Of a stretch of 64,000 bases of DNA, positions 27,369-35,384 are shown in pieces. The stretch is from Dongia rigui (GTDB lineage: Bacteria > Pseudomonadota > Alphaproteobacteria > Dongiales > Dongiaceae): assembly GCF_034044635.1 (NCBI RefSeq), contig NZ_JAXCLX010000002.1, positions 124,001 to 188,000 on the forward strand. The letters are read 5' to 3'. Numbering within the stretch: the stretch's first letter is position 1; each line of letters opens with the position of its first letter. The translations under genes were made by a program, and so were the position numbers. The notes beneath the pieces were generated by a model. The model made no database searches. It saw only the letters and a list, made by a program, of their open reading frames with translations, and was not told the DNA's origin.

Positions 27369-28091
27369 CTAAGGACGCCGCGCGGAAGCTGTCATCATTT
27401 CTCGGAAGAACAGCGTCTCATTGAAGTCGAAGGCAGGCGGCGTTGCCCGCGCTGCCGGAAGCGCACGCATGTGATCAATCAAGGCCAAGGCGTCCTCGGT
27501 CTTGATGCTGACGCGATGGGCGCGGAGGAGGGCTGTGAGATCATCCTTTGCCGCGCCGTCGATGCCGGCGGCGGCAAGAACCTGTGGCCAGGTCCGGTCC
27601 TTGAAGTGCAGCGCCGACGCCGCTGCGCCTAGTCGGCCTGCGATATCCGCATCGATCTTGGCGGTTGCCAGGAGGCGGGCCAGCGTCTCGTCCATGTCGA
27701 CGAGCGCCTCAGTCAGCGGTTTGTAACCGAGGGCCGCGGGGGCGTGTACCATGGCGACGTCACCGTCCGACCGGCGCCGACCGGCCTCATAATCGGCAAA
27801 GACGCGGCCGATGCCGACCATGCCGAAAGCGGCACATTCGGCAGCCCGCAATGCCCCCATGCTGGCGGCACCGAAGACGGCGACACCCCGGCGAAGGGCA
27901 AAAAGAATCTCCTTGTGCCAGACCGACGCGCCGTATTCGAAGGAGCCGTCGATGACGCCGATCGCCTGGCCACCGGCCTGGACCGCTGCCAGCAGATCAC
28001 CCTTGCCGGCCGGCGGGCGCAGGTCGATCCCCGCAAGCCTTTCAGAGGCGATGCCGTGGAGGCTGGGGCCAGCGAAGACGATCGGGGTCAT
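27369..28091 (-). CDS. tfuA: TfuA-like protein, YcaO partner
   Basis: The 240-residue protein matches the TfuA-like family: an N-terminal VFAGPSL (residues 5-11), DGSFEYGASVWHKEILFALRRGVAVFGAASMGALRAAEC and the typical FADYEAGRRRSDGDVAMVHAP. TfuA was named from the trifolitoxin locus, and TfuA with YcaO installs a thioamide in methanogen McrA glycine and in thiovarsolin-type peptides, probably by delivering sulfide. Here its start overlaps the YcaO stop by 4 bases, so the two are translationally coupled and very likely one machine. The target in this organism is unknown. Confidence 0.88.
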   Translation of the reverse strand: MTPIVFAGPSLHGIASERLAGIDLRPPAGKGDLLAAVQAGGQAIGVIDGSFEYGASVWHKEILFALRRGVAVFGAASMGALRAAECAAFGMVGIGRVFADYEAGRRRSDGDVAMVHAPAALGYKPLTEALVDMDETLARLLATAKIDADIAGRLGAAASALHFKDRTWPQVLAAAGIDGAAKDDLTALLRAHRVSIKTEDALALIDHMRALPAARATPPAFDFNETLFFREMMTASARRP

Positions 28092-29278
28092 GCCAGGCCT
28101 TTCAGCAGGGCATCGATCAAATTGGCGCTGCCCTGGGCGACACCACTGTCGTTACCGGTGCCAAGATCGGGCGCCAGGATGCGGACGACCTCAATGCCGA
28201 GTTCGGGTCGCGCCAGCGGAAAGAAATAAAAGTCGTCGATCCCGGCGTGGGCGAGGCACGCAAGGAAGTGTTCGAGCTGCGCGCCGGCATCGGCCATCTC
28301 GGATTGGGGCAAATGCCCATCGACATGCTGGAAACCGCTCAACGGGGTTGTCGTCTCACGCGGCAACTGCGCCTTGCTGCCGCTGTAGCCCAGCTCGCTG
28401 ATGTCGTCGCGTGAGCCGGCAATGTCCGTCGCGCGCGATTGCACGCATTCCAGCAGTGCGGCGATGGCGGCGTCATGGGCATCGGGTCGGCAGGCGAACC
28501 CGGCGGTCAAGGTGGCGCCTGCACCGTCGGCGGAGGCAACCAATCGCTCGAAGAAGCAGCCCACGACCGGGACCGGCACGCGTGTCGGCAGACTGAAGAA
28601 ACGTGGTTCGAAGCCGGCGCTTCTCACCTGTTCCACCAGCCGATCAAGGGTCGGATGGGCGCCAACTGCCGGTTTCACCGGGCGGGCAATCCCGGCGCCA
28701 AGGCCAAAGAGATCAAGTGACGCCGTCGCGTCATGTTCGAGCACTTCAAGCAGGCCATGGATCACCGCGCGGTCCAGGCTGTTGCTGCCCGCCAATCCAA
28801 TCGACGACATCTTGAAAGCGGTATGATCCCAGGGCGTGTCCGCCCGCATGTCGAGGCCGACAAGCTCATAGGGGGCGAAAATCTCGCTGCGCTCGCGCCA
28901 GGTGAAGCCGCGCACCCAGGCATAACGTCGAGTTGGTTGGATCCGGCCAGGTTGGCAGCGCATCATGCGAGCAAAGGGGACGGTCGGGCGCGCTGCTGCG
29001 GCCATCTCGTCCGGGGTAGCGAAGCATGCGACGACATCTTCAGGCCGCTCGGCAATAGCGCCTTCGGCCGCTTCCATCACCGCCGAGATACGGGCCAATG
29101 CCGGCGTCTTTCCTTTACCTTGCGAAACCGACAGGGCGCGGGAATTGGGCCGGCAGGCAAACCAGACGGGAATGCCGATGCAATCGAGATCGGTGATGTC
29201 GCCGACTCGCGTGATCCCCAATTGACGGAGATCGCGTGGGTCGGCCTCACCGCTTTCGAAAAAAGCTTCCGTGAACAA
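28088..29278 (-). CDS. YcaO-domain ATP-dependent backbone-modifying enzyme
   Basis: The 396-residue protein carries the YcaO ATP-binding residues: SQGKGKTPALARISAVMEAAE (Ser52, Gly-Lys-Gly 54-56, Glu69, Glu72), GLLEVLEHDA (Glu178, Glu181) and LLECVQSRATDI (Glu277, Arg282). YcaO enzymes phosphorylate a backbone amide to form azolines, thioamides or amidines. There is no fused or adjacent E1-like cyclodehydratase partner and no RiPP recognition domain, but a TfuA gene overlaps, which points to thioamidation. The preceding 136-residue protein ends 9 bases upstream and is the obvious candidate substrate or partner. Confidence 0.9.
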   Translation of the reverse strand: MFTEAFFESGEADPRDLRQLGITRVGDITDLDCIGIPVWFACRPNSRALSVSQGKGKTPALARISAVMEAAEGAIAERPEDVVACFATPDEMAAAARPTVPFARMMRCQPGRIQPTRRYAWVRGFTWRERSEIFAPYELVGLDMRADTPWDHTAFKMSSIGLAGSNSLDRAVIHGLLEVLEHDATASLDLFGLGAGIARPVKPAVGAHPTLDRLVEQVRSAGFEPRFFSLPTRVPVPVVGCFFERLVASADGAGATLTAGFACRPDAHDAAIAALLECVQSRATDIAGSRDDISELGYSGSKAQLPRETTTPLSGFQHVDGHLPQSEMADAGAQLEHFLACLAHAGIDDFYFFPLARPELGIEVVRILAPDLGTGNDSGVAQGSANLIDALLKGLA

Positions 29279-29287
29279 CAGGTGATT

Positions 29288-29698
29288 CTAAACGAGCTGG
29301 GCGTCCTTCAACTGCCCATCCGCCGGCAGCGAGGGGTTGAGATCGGCAAGCGCGCTCGACAAAGGCGCTGCGGCCCAACGATTGGACGACCAGTCCGTAT
29401 CATCGATATCCGCGACAAAGCAGAAATCCGCGTCGGAGAGCACGGCGCCTTTGCCGATCATCTGACCGATCGCCTGATAGCTGGTGTCGATGTCGGCAAA
29501 AGTTTGCGGCACTTCGGTCTTGTTGATGATCGTCTTGGCACCAGTCGCGATCTGCGCGAATACCGCGTCGAATGTTGTGCCCTTCTGCTGCGCGTAGGCG
29601 GTGATTGTCGCCTTGCTGATATGCGTGAGTTTAAGTGGTTCCGTCTTGACGAAGAGAACGCCGCTCTCACGGTCGCCGATGATGTAAAGCTTGGACAT
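29288..29698 (-). CDS. Unknown 136-residue protein, candidate substrate of YcaO-TfuA
   Basis: I do not recognise this family. The protein is soluble, without signal peptide. Residues 1-100 look folded (KLYIIGDRESGVLFVK..., ISKATITAYAQQKGTTFDAVFAQIATG, FCFVADIDDTDW). The last 30 residues, after NRWAAAPLSS, are rich in Ala, Leu, Pro, Ser and Asp and look flexible. There is a single Cys (Cys93). It sits between the SARP activator (23 bases) and YcaO (9 bases) in one operon and is the only candidate precursor with room in the cluster. It might instead be a chaperone or recognition protein for a substrate encoded elsewhere. Confidence 0.6.
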   Translation of the reverse strand: MSKLYIIGDRESGVLFVKTEPLKLTHISKATITAYAQQKGTTFDAVFAQIATGAKTIINKTEVPQTFADIDTSYQAIGQMIGKGAVLSDADFCFVADIDDTDWSSNRWAAAPLSSALADLNPSLPADGQLKDAQLV

Positions 29699-29721
29699 AT
29701 CTACCTTCCTTTGGGCGTTTA

Positions 29722-31659
29722 TCAGTGCTCCGCCATGCGGAGTCCGTCGAGAACTGTTTGCTTGGAGCTTTCGTGTTTGAACGGTGCCAGCTTGACTGCG
29801 CTGGCGGGGTCAGTATCCGGGTATAATTCCTGAAAGCGGCGCCAGTACGCGCGTGCCTCGCTGCGGTTGCCGAGATGCGCGTGACAAGCCGTCAGAATCC
29901 TTAGAACGGAATTCTCCGACGCCATTTTTGCGCAAAGCTCGATGGCCCCGGCAAAGTCTTTCTTCTGCACCAGGATGCTGGCGCCGGCCCACCAGTAATG
30001 ATCGGGCGCAAAGGGATTGAGATCGACGGCGCGTTCGAAATGCGCCCAACCAGCGTTTTCTTCACCAAAGCATGACAATGCGTCCGCATGCTGAACCAGA
30101 AAGTCGGCTGAATTCGGACTGAGCGCCTCGGCCTCGGCGAATTTCTCTGCGGAATAGTCAAAGTCACGTTGGTAGAGAGCGACTGACCCGCACATCAAAT
30201 GCGTGAAACCGGCACCAGGATCGATCTTGGCAGCGAGTTCGGCCGATTCCCGGCCGTGGCGCAGAATTTCGGGATCGTTGCCGCCCAGTGCCAGCCACTC
30301 CAGGTACAGCGTCTGGGCAATCCGGGCGTGGGCCAGTGCCATGCCATTGTTGAGGTCGATCGCTTGCTGGAAGGAGCGCCGGGCGCGCCGAAGTCGAGGC
30401 AGGTCGGAATTCTTTAGGAGTTCCTGCCCATCGAGATAATGCAAATAGGCTTGGTTGTTGCCGTCCCGGCGCATCACATCGAGCAGATGCCGCTCAACAG
30501 AATTTGCGACCGTAGAAGCGACTTGCAATGAGAGCAGGCGGAAGGATCGGACCAACTCTTCTGGGCGGAACGAGAACTCTCCCGCCCAAAGAATCTCGCC
30601 GTTCTGACAATCGGCCATCCGCAATACCAGCAGTTGTTCGCGTTCACTTGGTTTGACGAACCCACTCACTGTGTAGTCAGCGCGCAATACCGAATTGTCG
30701 AGAGGTACACCGGAATCGTGCGCCAGCTTGAAGGATGAATGCGGTGCCAAGGTGACAAAGCTGCGATAGCGCGCCAGTTCATTGGCAATATCCTCGACCA
30801 AGGCACGAAGCAGCGCTGATTGCCCCGGATCGCCCGCCGGCATGATCCAAGTCGGCGCCATGAAGGCGACGCGTGGTTGCGCTTTCTGCGGTTTGGCCTG
30901 CGCCAGATCACCCGGTTGATGACCGCGCGAGGCTAGAACACGTCGCAAGACGGCGGCTGTTTCCGGCTGCGGCGGGACGCCGAATTCGCGTTCCAGCATG
31001 GCGATGAGCTGGCGGTAGGTCCGCTCGGCTTCTTCGTGCATGCCATTGCGGCCATAGGCCTCGATCAGGCTGCGATAGCTGGCTTCCCGTTCCGGGTCGA
31101 GGGCCAGCATCCGATCGGCCACGGCGCGCAGATCCTGCTCCGAGGCGCGGCCGAAGCGGGTGAGTTCAATGAGAATGGAGGAGGCGGCTGAGAAAAAGCG
31201 TTCCCGCAGCGCCGCGCGCTCGACCATCAGCCAGTGCGAAAAGGCGTCGGTCGTCTCCGTGATGCCTTCCAGCAATTCGCCGCGGAAGAGCAGCAGGCCG
31301 CGCAATGCTTGTTCCGGCGAGCCGGAACGGTAGCCGATTTCGAACAGGCTGAGATCGATGAGGGCCGCACCGCCGCCCAAGGCGACGGTCTTCGTGTCGG
31401 CATCGAGCAGATCGTCATGCGCGCCGCCGGCCTTGCGTACCCGGGCCAGGAGCTGACGCAGATTGCCCAGTGCCGCGGCCTCGGTATCGTTGTCCCATAG
31501 CAGCGCCGCCAGCTCCTTGCGCGGCAAGCGCTTCGATGGCGCGCGCGCCAGCAACGCCAAAAGCTGAAAGCCCTTGGCCGGAAAGATGACCGCACCGCCG
31601 GGCCGGACGAGTTCCGGCAGCCCTAGCAGGCGAATCTCAATGTCTGATTCTAATCCCAT
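29722..31659 (-). CDS. SARP-type transcriptional activator with TolB-like and TPR regions
   Basis: The 645-residue protein begins with an OmpR-like winged helix (residues 8-95: IRLLGLPELVRPGGAVIFPAKGFQLLALLARAP..., RKELAALLW) and continues with a bacterial transcriptional activator domain (about 100-265, ending REFGVPPQPETAAVLRRVL), the SARP arrangement. Then follow a TolB-like region (about 290-410) and TPR-like helical repeats (about 430-630). SARPs activate secondary-metabolite operons in actinomycetes; proteobacterial versions are less common. It is the first gene of the YcaO-TfuA operon. The ATG at 31659 precedes the conserved start; the frame runs on to 31761 without conservation. Confidence 0.82.
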   Translation of the reverse strand: MGLESDIEIRLLGLPELVRPGGAVIFPAKGFQLLALLARAPSKRLPRKELAALLWDNDTEAAALGNLRQLLARVRKAGGAHDDLLDADTKTVALGGGAALIDLSLFEIGYRSGSPEQALRGLLLFRGELLEGITETTDAFSHWLMVERAALRERFFSAASSILIELTRFGRASEQDLRAVADRMLALDPEREASYRSLIEAYGRNGMHEEAERTYRQLIAMLEREFGVPPQPETAAVLRRVLASRGHQPGDLAQAKPQKAQPRVAFMAPTWIMPAGDPGQSALLRALVEDIANELARYRSFVTLAPHSSFKLAHDSGVPLDNSVLRADYTVSGFVKPSEREQLLVLRMADCQNGEILWAGEFSFRPEELVRSFRLLSLQVASTVANSVERHLLDVMRRDGNNQAYLHYLDGQELLKNSDLPRLRRARRSFQQAIDLNNGMALAHARIAQTLYLEWLALGGNDPEILRHGRESAELAAKIDPGAGFTHLMCGSVALYQRDFDYSAEKFAEAEALSPNSADFLVQHADALSCFGEENAGWAHFERAVDLNPFAPDHYWWAGASILVQKKDFAGAIELCAKMASENSVLRILTACHAHLGNRSEARAYWRRFQELYPDTDPASAVKLAPFKHESSKQTVLDGLRMAEH

Positions 31660-31756
31660 GCGATAAACGCGCGTATTCCCCAACCCATTGAGAATCTGAC
31701 TTAAATGGTGGTGCTTCGCAAGCGCAAAACTCAGACAAATGGGAGACTTGGCCCAT

Positions 31757-31778
31757 GTCACGGTGGCGTCACGTCACC
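31757..31778. promoter_or_regulatory. Candidate operator: GTCACG direct repeats with embedded palindrome
   Basis: GTCACG occurs at 31757-31762 and again at 31768-31773, an 11-base period equal to one helical turn, which is the spacing SARP activators prefer for heptamer direct repeats. Overlapping it is a near-perfect 17-base palindrome (31762-31778, GGTGGCGT-C-ACGTCACC, 7 of 8 arm bases matching). It lies in the spacer between the SARP gene and the divergent LuxR-like gene. Confidence 0.45.
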
Positions 31779-31826
31779 TGCGGGACACTAGCGCGTGAAA
31801 GTAAACGAAACGGTAAGGTTGGGCCG

Positions 31827-32549
31827 ATGAGTGGGATAAGGAGCAATGTGACGCATCTGCCGACGTGCAGAAGCACCGTTGCCGATGGTGCGATGGGAAG
31901 CGGGCAGCCGGAAGCCGTGGCTTTGCGCTCGGATATTGCCGCCTTGATATGCCCGGATTGGCGCATCGCCTCCCTGGTCATGGATGCCCGCACCGGCCAG
32001 GTCACCTTTGCCAACACGCCGTGCCTGCAATTGCTGTCGGGCGAGCACAGCATCCAGATCGTGTCCGGGCGTTTTAGTTTTATGACGCCGATTGTGACGG
32101 ACCGTTTCTATGCCACCCTCGATCGCCTGGTTTCCAGCGGCCTTGAAAGCGCCACCATGGTCGAGCGCGGCGGCGTTGGGGCGCATTTCCTGGCGATCAC
32201 CATCCGCAACACGCAGGGGTTTTTCCGCGACGTTCTCAACCGCAGCCTGGGTGAGCGGGGTGAGCGCACCCAGTTCGTGATCGTCGAATTCGCCGGCAGC
32301 CGCGACCAGTCGGATTGGCTGGCGATGCGTAGCTTTACCCAGAGCTTCGGCCTGTCGACCTTCGAGAGCGAGCTCTGTGACCTGATCGTGCGTGGCCTTG
32401 ATCCGGCTGAGATCGCGGCCCTGAAGATGCGCGATGCCGACGAGGTCGATGCGGCCATTGATGGCCTGCTGGTCAAGCTCGGTTGCAAGAATGCCGCGCA
32501 ACTGGTGCGGCTCGTGATGACGCTGTGTCCGCCGACGAGGCAGGCATGA
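31827..32549 (+). CDS. LuxR-type HTH regulator with PAS-like N-terminus
   Basis: The 240-residue protein has a PAS-like sensory part (about residues 40-150: IASLVMDARTGQVTFANTPCLQLLSG) and a C-terminal LuxR/FixJ-like helix-turn-helix (about 175-235: FGLSTFESELCDLIVRGLDPAEIAALKMRDADEVDAAIDGLLVKLGCKNAAQLVRLVM). The usual TNKEIA motif is replaced by DPAEIAALKM, so the HTH is divergent. The ATG at 31827 is favoured over the in-frame start at 31755, which overlaps the putative operator. Its stop overlaps the start of the histidine kinase gene, and it diverges from the SARP gene. Confidence 0.72.
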   Translation: MSGIRSNVTHLPTCRSTVADGAMGSGQPEAVALRSDIAALICPDWRIASLVMDARTGQVTFANTPCLQLLSGEHSIQIVSGRFSFMTPIVTDRFYATLDRLVSSGLESATMVERGGVGAHFLAITIRNTQGFFRDVLNRSLGERGERTQFVIVEFAGSRDQSDWLAMRSFTQSFGLSTFESELCDLIVRGLDPAEIAALKMRDADEVDAAIDGLLVKLGCKNAAQLVRLVMTLCPPTRQA

Positions 32550-34243
32550 TGCGTTCGGACAATTCCTGTTTGCTCTCCGAACCGGCCACGATCCTGATGA
32601 CACAGCCTACCGAAAAGCAGAAAGTCACGCAGGCGCAGGCGCAGGCGCAGGCGCAGGCGGGGCTGCCGTCCTGGCTGATTTCATGGCCGACCGCCCTTCT
32701 TGCTGCCGTTCTGGTCTTTGCCATCGCAGCGATCCTGCTGGCGCAGGATTATGGCAACGTGCTTGACGCGGGGCGCCAGCGCGCCCAATCCCTGGCCGAG
32801 ATCGCGGCGGCACATCTGCAGCAGACCTTGTCCGCGGTCGAGGTCAGCATGCAGGTCCTCGACCGCCCGCCAGCCGCCCTCACAGCCGCCGGATCCGAGC
32901 CGGCGCTGGGGCCGATCCTTGCCAGGGTCATGCGCATCATGCCGGCGCTGAGCGACATGCAGGTAGTGGATGTCGATGGTCGCGCCATCGTGAAGAGCGA
33001 GCAGGGTGTTGCCAAGGGCGGGATGAATGCAATGGCCTTTGCCTATCATCGCGACCATCCCGGCGATACGATCCGCCTGGATTGGCAAGGACCGACCACC
33101 GCCGATCTCCTCATCTCGCGCCGCATCAGCAATGGCGATGGGTCCTTCGGCGGAGTCACCCTGGGCCGCCTCGATCCGACCTATTTCGCCGATTTCTTTG
33201 TGGCGCTCGGCGCGGACCGGGCGACCCTGCGCCTCGCCGACGGAACGGTACTGGTCAATTTCGGGCGGGCGGATATCGCCGACAGCCTGACCGCGGTGGA
33301 AAGCCTGCATGGCCTGCCGCTGGCCGTCGAGATCGGACTCGACCGGGAGCAGCTCCTTGCCTCCTGGTACAGCAAGCGTGATGTCGGCATGGCCCTGGCG
33401 GCCTCTCTCACCTTGTTGCTGTTCGGCGGCGTGATCTTTTTGCGGCGGCATCTTGCCCAGATCACGGACCTTGCGGCGCTGAGTTCGCATGCAGCGGCCG
33501 AATCCGCCGCACGCAGCCGTGCGGATGAGATCAGCCGGCGCAAATCCGATTTCGTGTCGCAGATGAGTCACGAGTTGCGCACGCCGCTCAATGCGATCCT
33601 TGGCTTTTCCGAGGTCATCAAATCGGCAAGCTTCGGCCCGGTGGGTCAGCCGAAGTACCAGGAATATGCCGACGACATCCATTACAGCGCCCAGCATCTG
33701 CTGGCGGTCATCAACAACATCCTGGATCTTTCCAAGGTCGAGGCTGGCAAATGGCAGATGATGGAGGATCAAGTCACCTTGGACGAACTGTTCGACGCCT
33801 TAAGGCGCCTGGCCAGCGAACGCGCCGCCCGTGAAAATGTCGAACTGAGCATCAAGGACTTGCCTGCCAATATGATCCTGCGCGGCGACAAGCGGACCCT
33901 GGTTCAGATCATGCTGAACCTCACCATCAATGCGATCAAGTTCGCGGGGCCCGATCGGCAAGTCGATTTGGAGGTTCAGGCCCAGAGTGATGGCAGTCTT
34001 GCCATCGCGGTGGCAGATCACGGCGAGGGCATGACGAAGGACGAATTGGTGCGCGCCATGCGTCCGTTCGACGCGCCGATGCACGGTGCCAAGGGCAAGA
34101 AGCAGGACACGGGCCTCGGCCTGCCGCTGGCCGCAGCCTTTGCCGAATTGCATGGCGGGCGCGTCGAGCTCGACAGCATGCCGGGGCTCGGCACCACGGC
34201 CCGCCTCATCCTGCCGGCCGAGCGCGTGCAGTCAGTCCACTAG
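32546..34243 (+). CDS. Membrane-bound sensor histidine kinase
   Basis: The 565-residue protein has two membrane helices (about residues 45-68 and 285-305) flanking a periplasmic sensor region, then a HisKA dimerisation domain with His342 in SQMSHELRTPLNAILGFSE, and an HATPase domain (INNILDLSKVEAGKW, LTINAIKFAG, VADHGEGM, TGLGLPLAAAFAELHGG). The first 40 residues include five copies of the hexamer GCAGGC (32629-32658) coding QAQAQAQAQA just before the first helix. ATG 32546 overlaps the upstream regulator's stop; an ATG at 32597 is also possible. No receiver domain is encoded alongside, so the cognate response regulator is unknown. Confidence 0.85.
   Translation: MMRSDNSCLLSEPATILMTQPTEKQKVTQAQAQAQAQAGLPSWLISWPTALLAAVLVFAIAAILLAQDYGNVLDAGRQRAQSLAEIAAAHLQQTLSAVEVSMQVLDRPPAALTAAGSEPALGPILARVMRIMPALSDMQVVDVDGRAIVKSEQGVAKGGMNAMAFAYHRDHPGDTIRLDWQGPTTADLLISRRISNGDGSFGGVTLGRLDPTYFADFFVALGADRATLRLADGTVLVNFGRADIADSLTAVESLHGLPLAVEIGLDREQLLASWYSKRDVGMALAASLTLLLFGGVIFLRRHLAQITDLAALSSHAAAESAARSRADEISRRKSDFVSQMSHELRTPLNAILGFSEVIKSASFGPVGQPKYQEYADDIHYSAQHLLAVINNILDLSKVEAGKWQMMEDQVTLDELFDALRRLASERAARENVELSIKDLPANMILRGDKRTLVQIMLNLTINAIKFAGPDRQVDLEVQAQSDGSLAIAVADHGEGMTKDELVRAMRPFDAPMHGAKGKKQDTGLGLPLAAAFAELHGGRVELDSMPGLGTTARLILPAERVQSVH
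32629..32658 (+). repeat. Five tandem copies of GCAGGC
   Basis: Five perfect hexanucleotide repeats lie inside the N-terminal coding part of the histidine kinase gene, giving an Ala-Gln run directly before the first membrane helix. Unit length is a multiple of three, so copy-number change would alter linker length without a frameshift. Confidence 0.9.
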
Positions 34244-35343
34244 CCGAGTTCGGGAAGGCGAACTTCCAGGAACTCGGTGCCGGCGGATGCGTCGAGCCTG
34301 TAGCCGATGTCGTTCGGAATGACGACGCTGTCGCCGACCGTGAGCGCGTGATTCCCGACCGTACCACCCAGCGCCAGCGCGCCCTTGAGCACGAAATAGA
34401 ACAGAAACTCGCCGCCATGCGGTTCGGCGTCGACGCTGCCTGCGCCCGCCGCCCGCACCACCCGCACGCCGGCAAGGCCGTCGGTCGCTGCTGAAATGCC
34501 GAGATCGCGGGCCTCGAAGCCAGGCAGATGCCAGGGCGACCATGTGGCCTTGGCGGCGATGTGGCGGACGAAGCGTTGGTCGCCATAGTAGCGCGCCGGA
34601 ATGAAATGGCCGGTCGGCAAGGTCATGTTGTTGTCGGCAAAGGTCTCGTGCACGGCCGGACAACCGATCTCGATCACCTCCAAGCCATCGGATGCCTCGA
34701 GCACACGGTGGCGGATCTCGGGCGGCTGCAACACGCAATCGCCCGCTTCAAGGAGGAAGGGGTCGCCCTGGTCCTCATAGACCAGCTTGGCCCAGCCGGC
34801 CTTGCAGAAGATCATCTGGAAACGGATCTTGTGGAAATGGACGTAATCCGGCACGGGGCCGCCGGTTGGAATGCGAATGTGGGAGGCGATGAAGCGCCCG
34901 CCCAGGCGCGAGGGTATGAGATCGCGGTATTGCATGCCGGCACGGCCGACACCCCAGGCGTCGGCACCACCCTTCGACAGCACGAACTCCTGCGTGCCTT
35001 CGGGCACGATCATGGGCGGCTGCACGTCGACCAATTGCAGCTTCGTGCCGCTCGGCGCCGTCAATTCTTCCGGCGTGCCGGCAGGCAGCGCGCTGAGATC
35101 GCACAGCAGGCGCAGTTGCAGCGGCGTCTGGTTGCCGGCATTGGGCCGCCGTTCCAGCCGCAGGGTCAGGCCATGCCCGGAAATGACGGCAAGCGCCGGT
35201 GAATCCGCCGGCATGATGAGATTGACCTTGAAACCCAGGCGCTGCGTGAAGAAGGCGAGTTCCGCGGCAAGGTCGGGGCAGGGCAGCACGATCTGTGCCG
35301 CGCGGATATGGGTGCCGATGTCGGCGGGAATGTCAGCGATCAT
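34240..35343 (-). CDS. VOC-cupin fusion protein
   Basis: The 367-residue protein seems to be a fusion. The N-terminal 120 residues resemble a glyoxalase/VOC fold (IVLPCPDLAAELAFFTQRLGFKVNLIMPADSP), and the rest holds two cupin-type barrels (YVHFHKIRFQMIFCKAGWAKLVYED...LEAGDCVLQPPEIRHRV, and GEFLFYFVLKGALALGGTVGNHALTVGDSVVIP). Metal-binding His residues are plausible in the first cupin. No catalysed reaction can be named. It runs leftward, 41 bases before the cyclase gene, and may form an operon with it and the LysR gene. Its end overlaps the histidine kinase stop by 4 bases. Confidence 0.7.
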   Translation of the reverse strand: MIADIPADIGTHIRAAQIVLPCPDLAAELAFFTQRLGFKVNLIMPADSPALAVISGHGLTLRLERRPNAGNQTPLQLRLLCDLSALPAGTPEELTAPSGTKLQLVDVQPPMIVPEGTQEFVLSKGGADAWGVGRAGMQYRDLIPSRLGGRFIASHIRIPTGGPVPDYVHFHKIRFQMIFCKAGWAKLVYEDQGDPFLLEAGDCVLQPPEIRHRVLEASDGLEVIEIGCPAVHETFADNNMTLPTGHFIPARYYGDQRFVRHIAAKATWSPWHLPGFEARDLGISAATDGLAGVRVVRAAGAGSVDAEPHGGEFLFYFVLKGALALGGTVGNHALTVGDSVVIPNDIGYRLDASAGTEFLEVRLPELG

Positions 35344-35384
35344 CTTCCTGTACTCGTCGCATGTTTGGCAGCGTTCTAGCGCAT

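Noticed and set aside
32629-32658. Tandem repeat considered as the start of a CRISPR array
   Set aside because: The units are 6 bases, contiguous without spacers and lie inside a coding frame.
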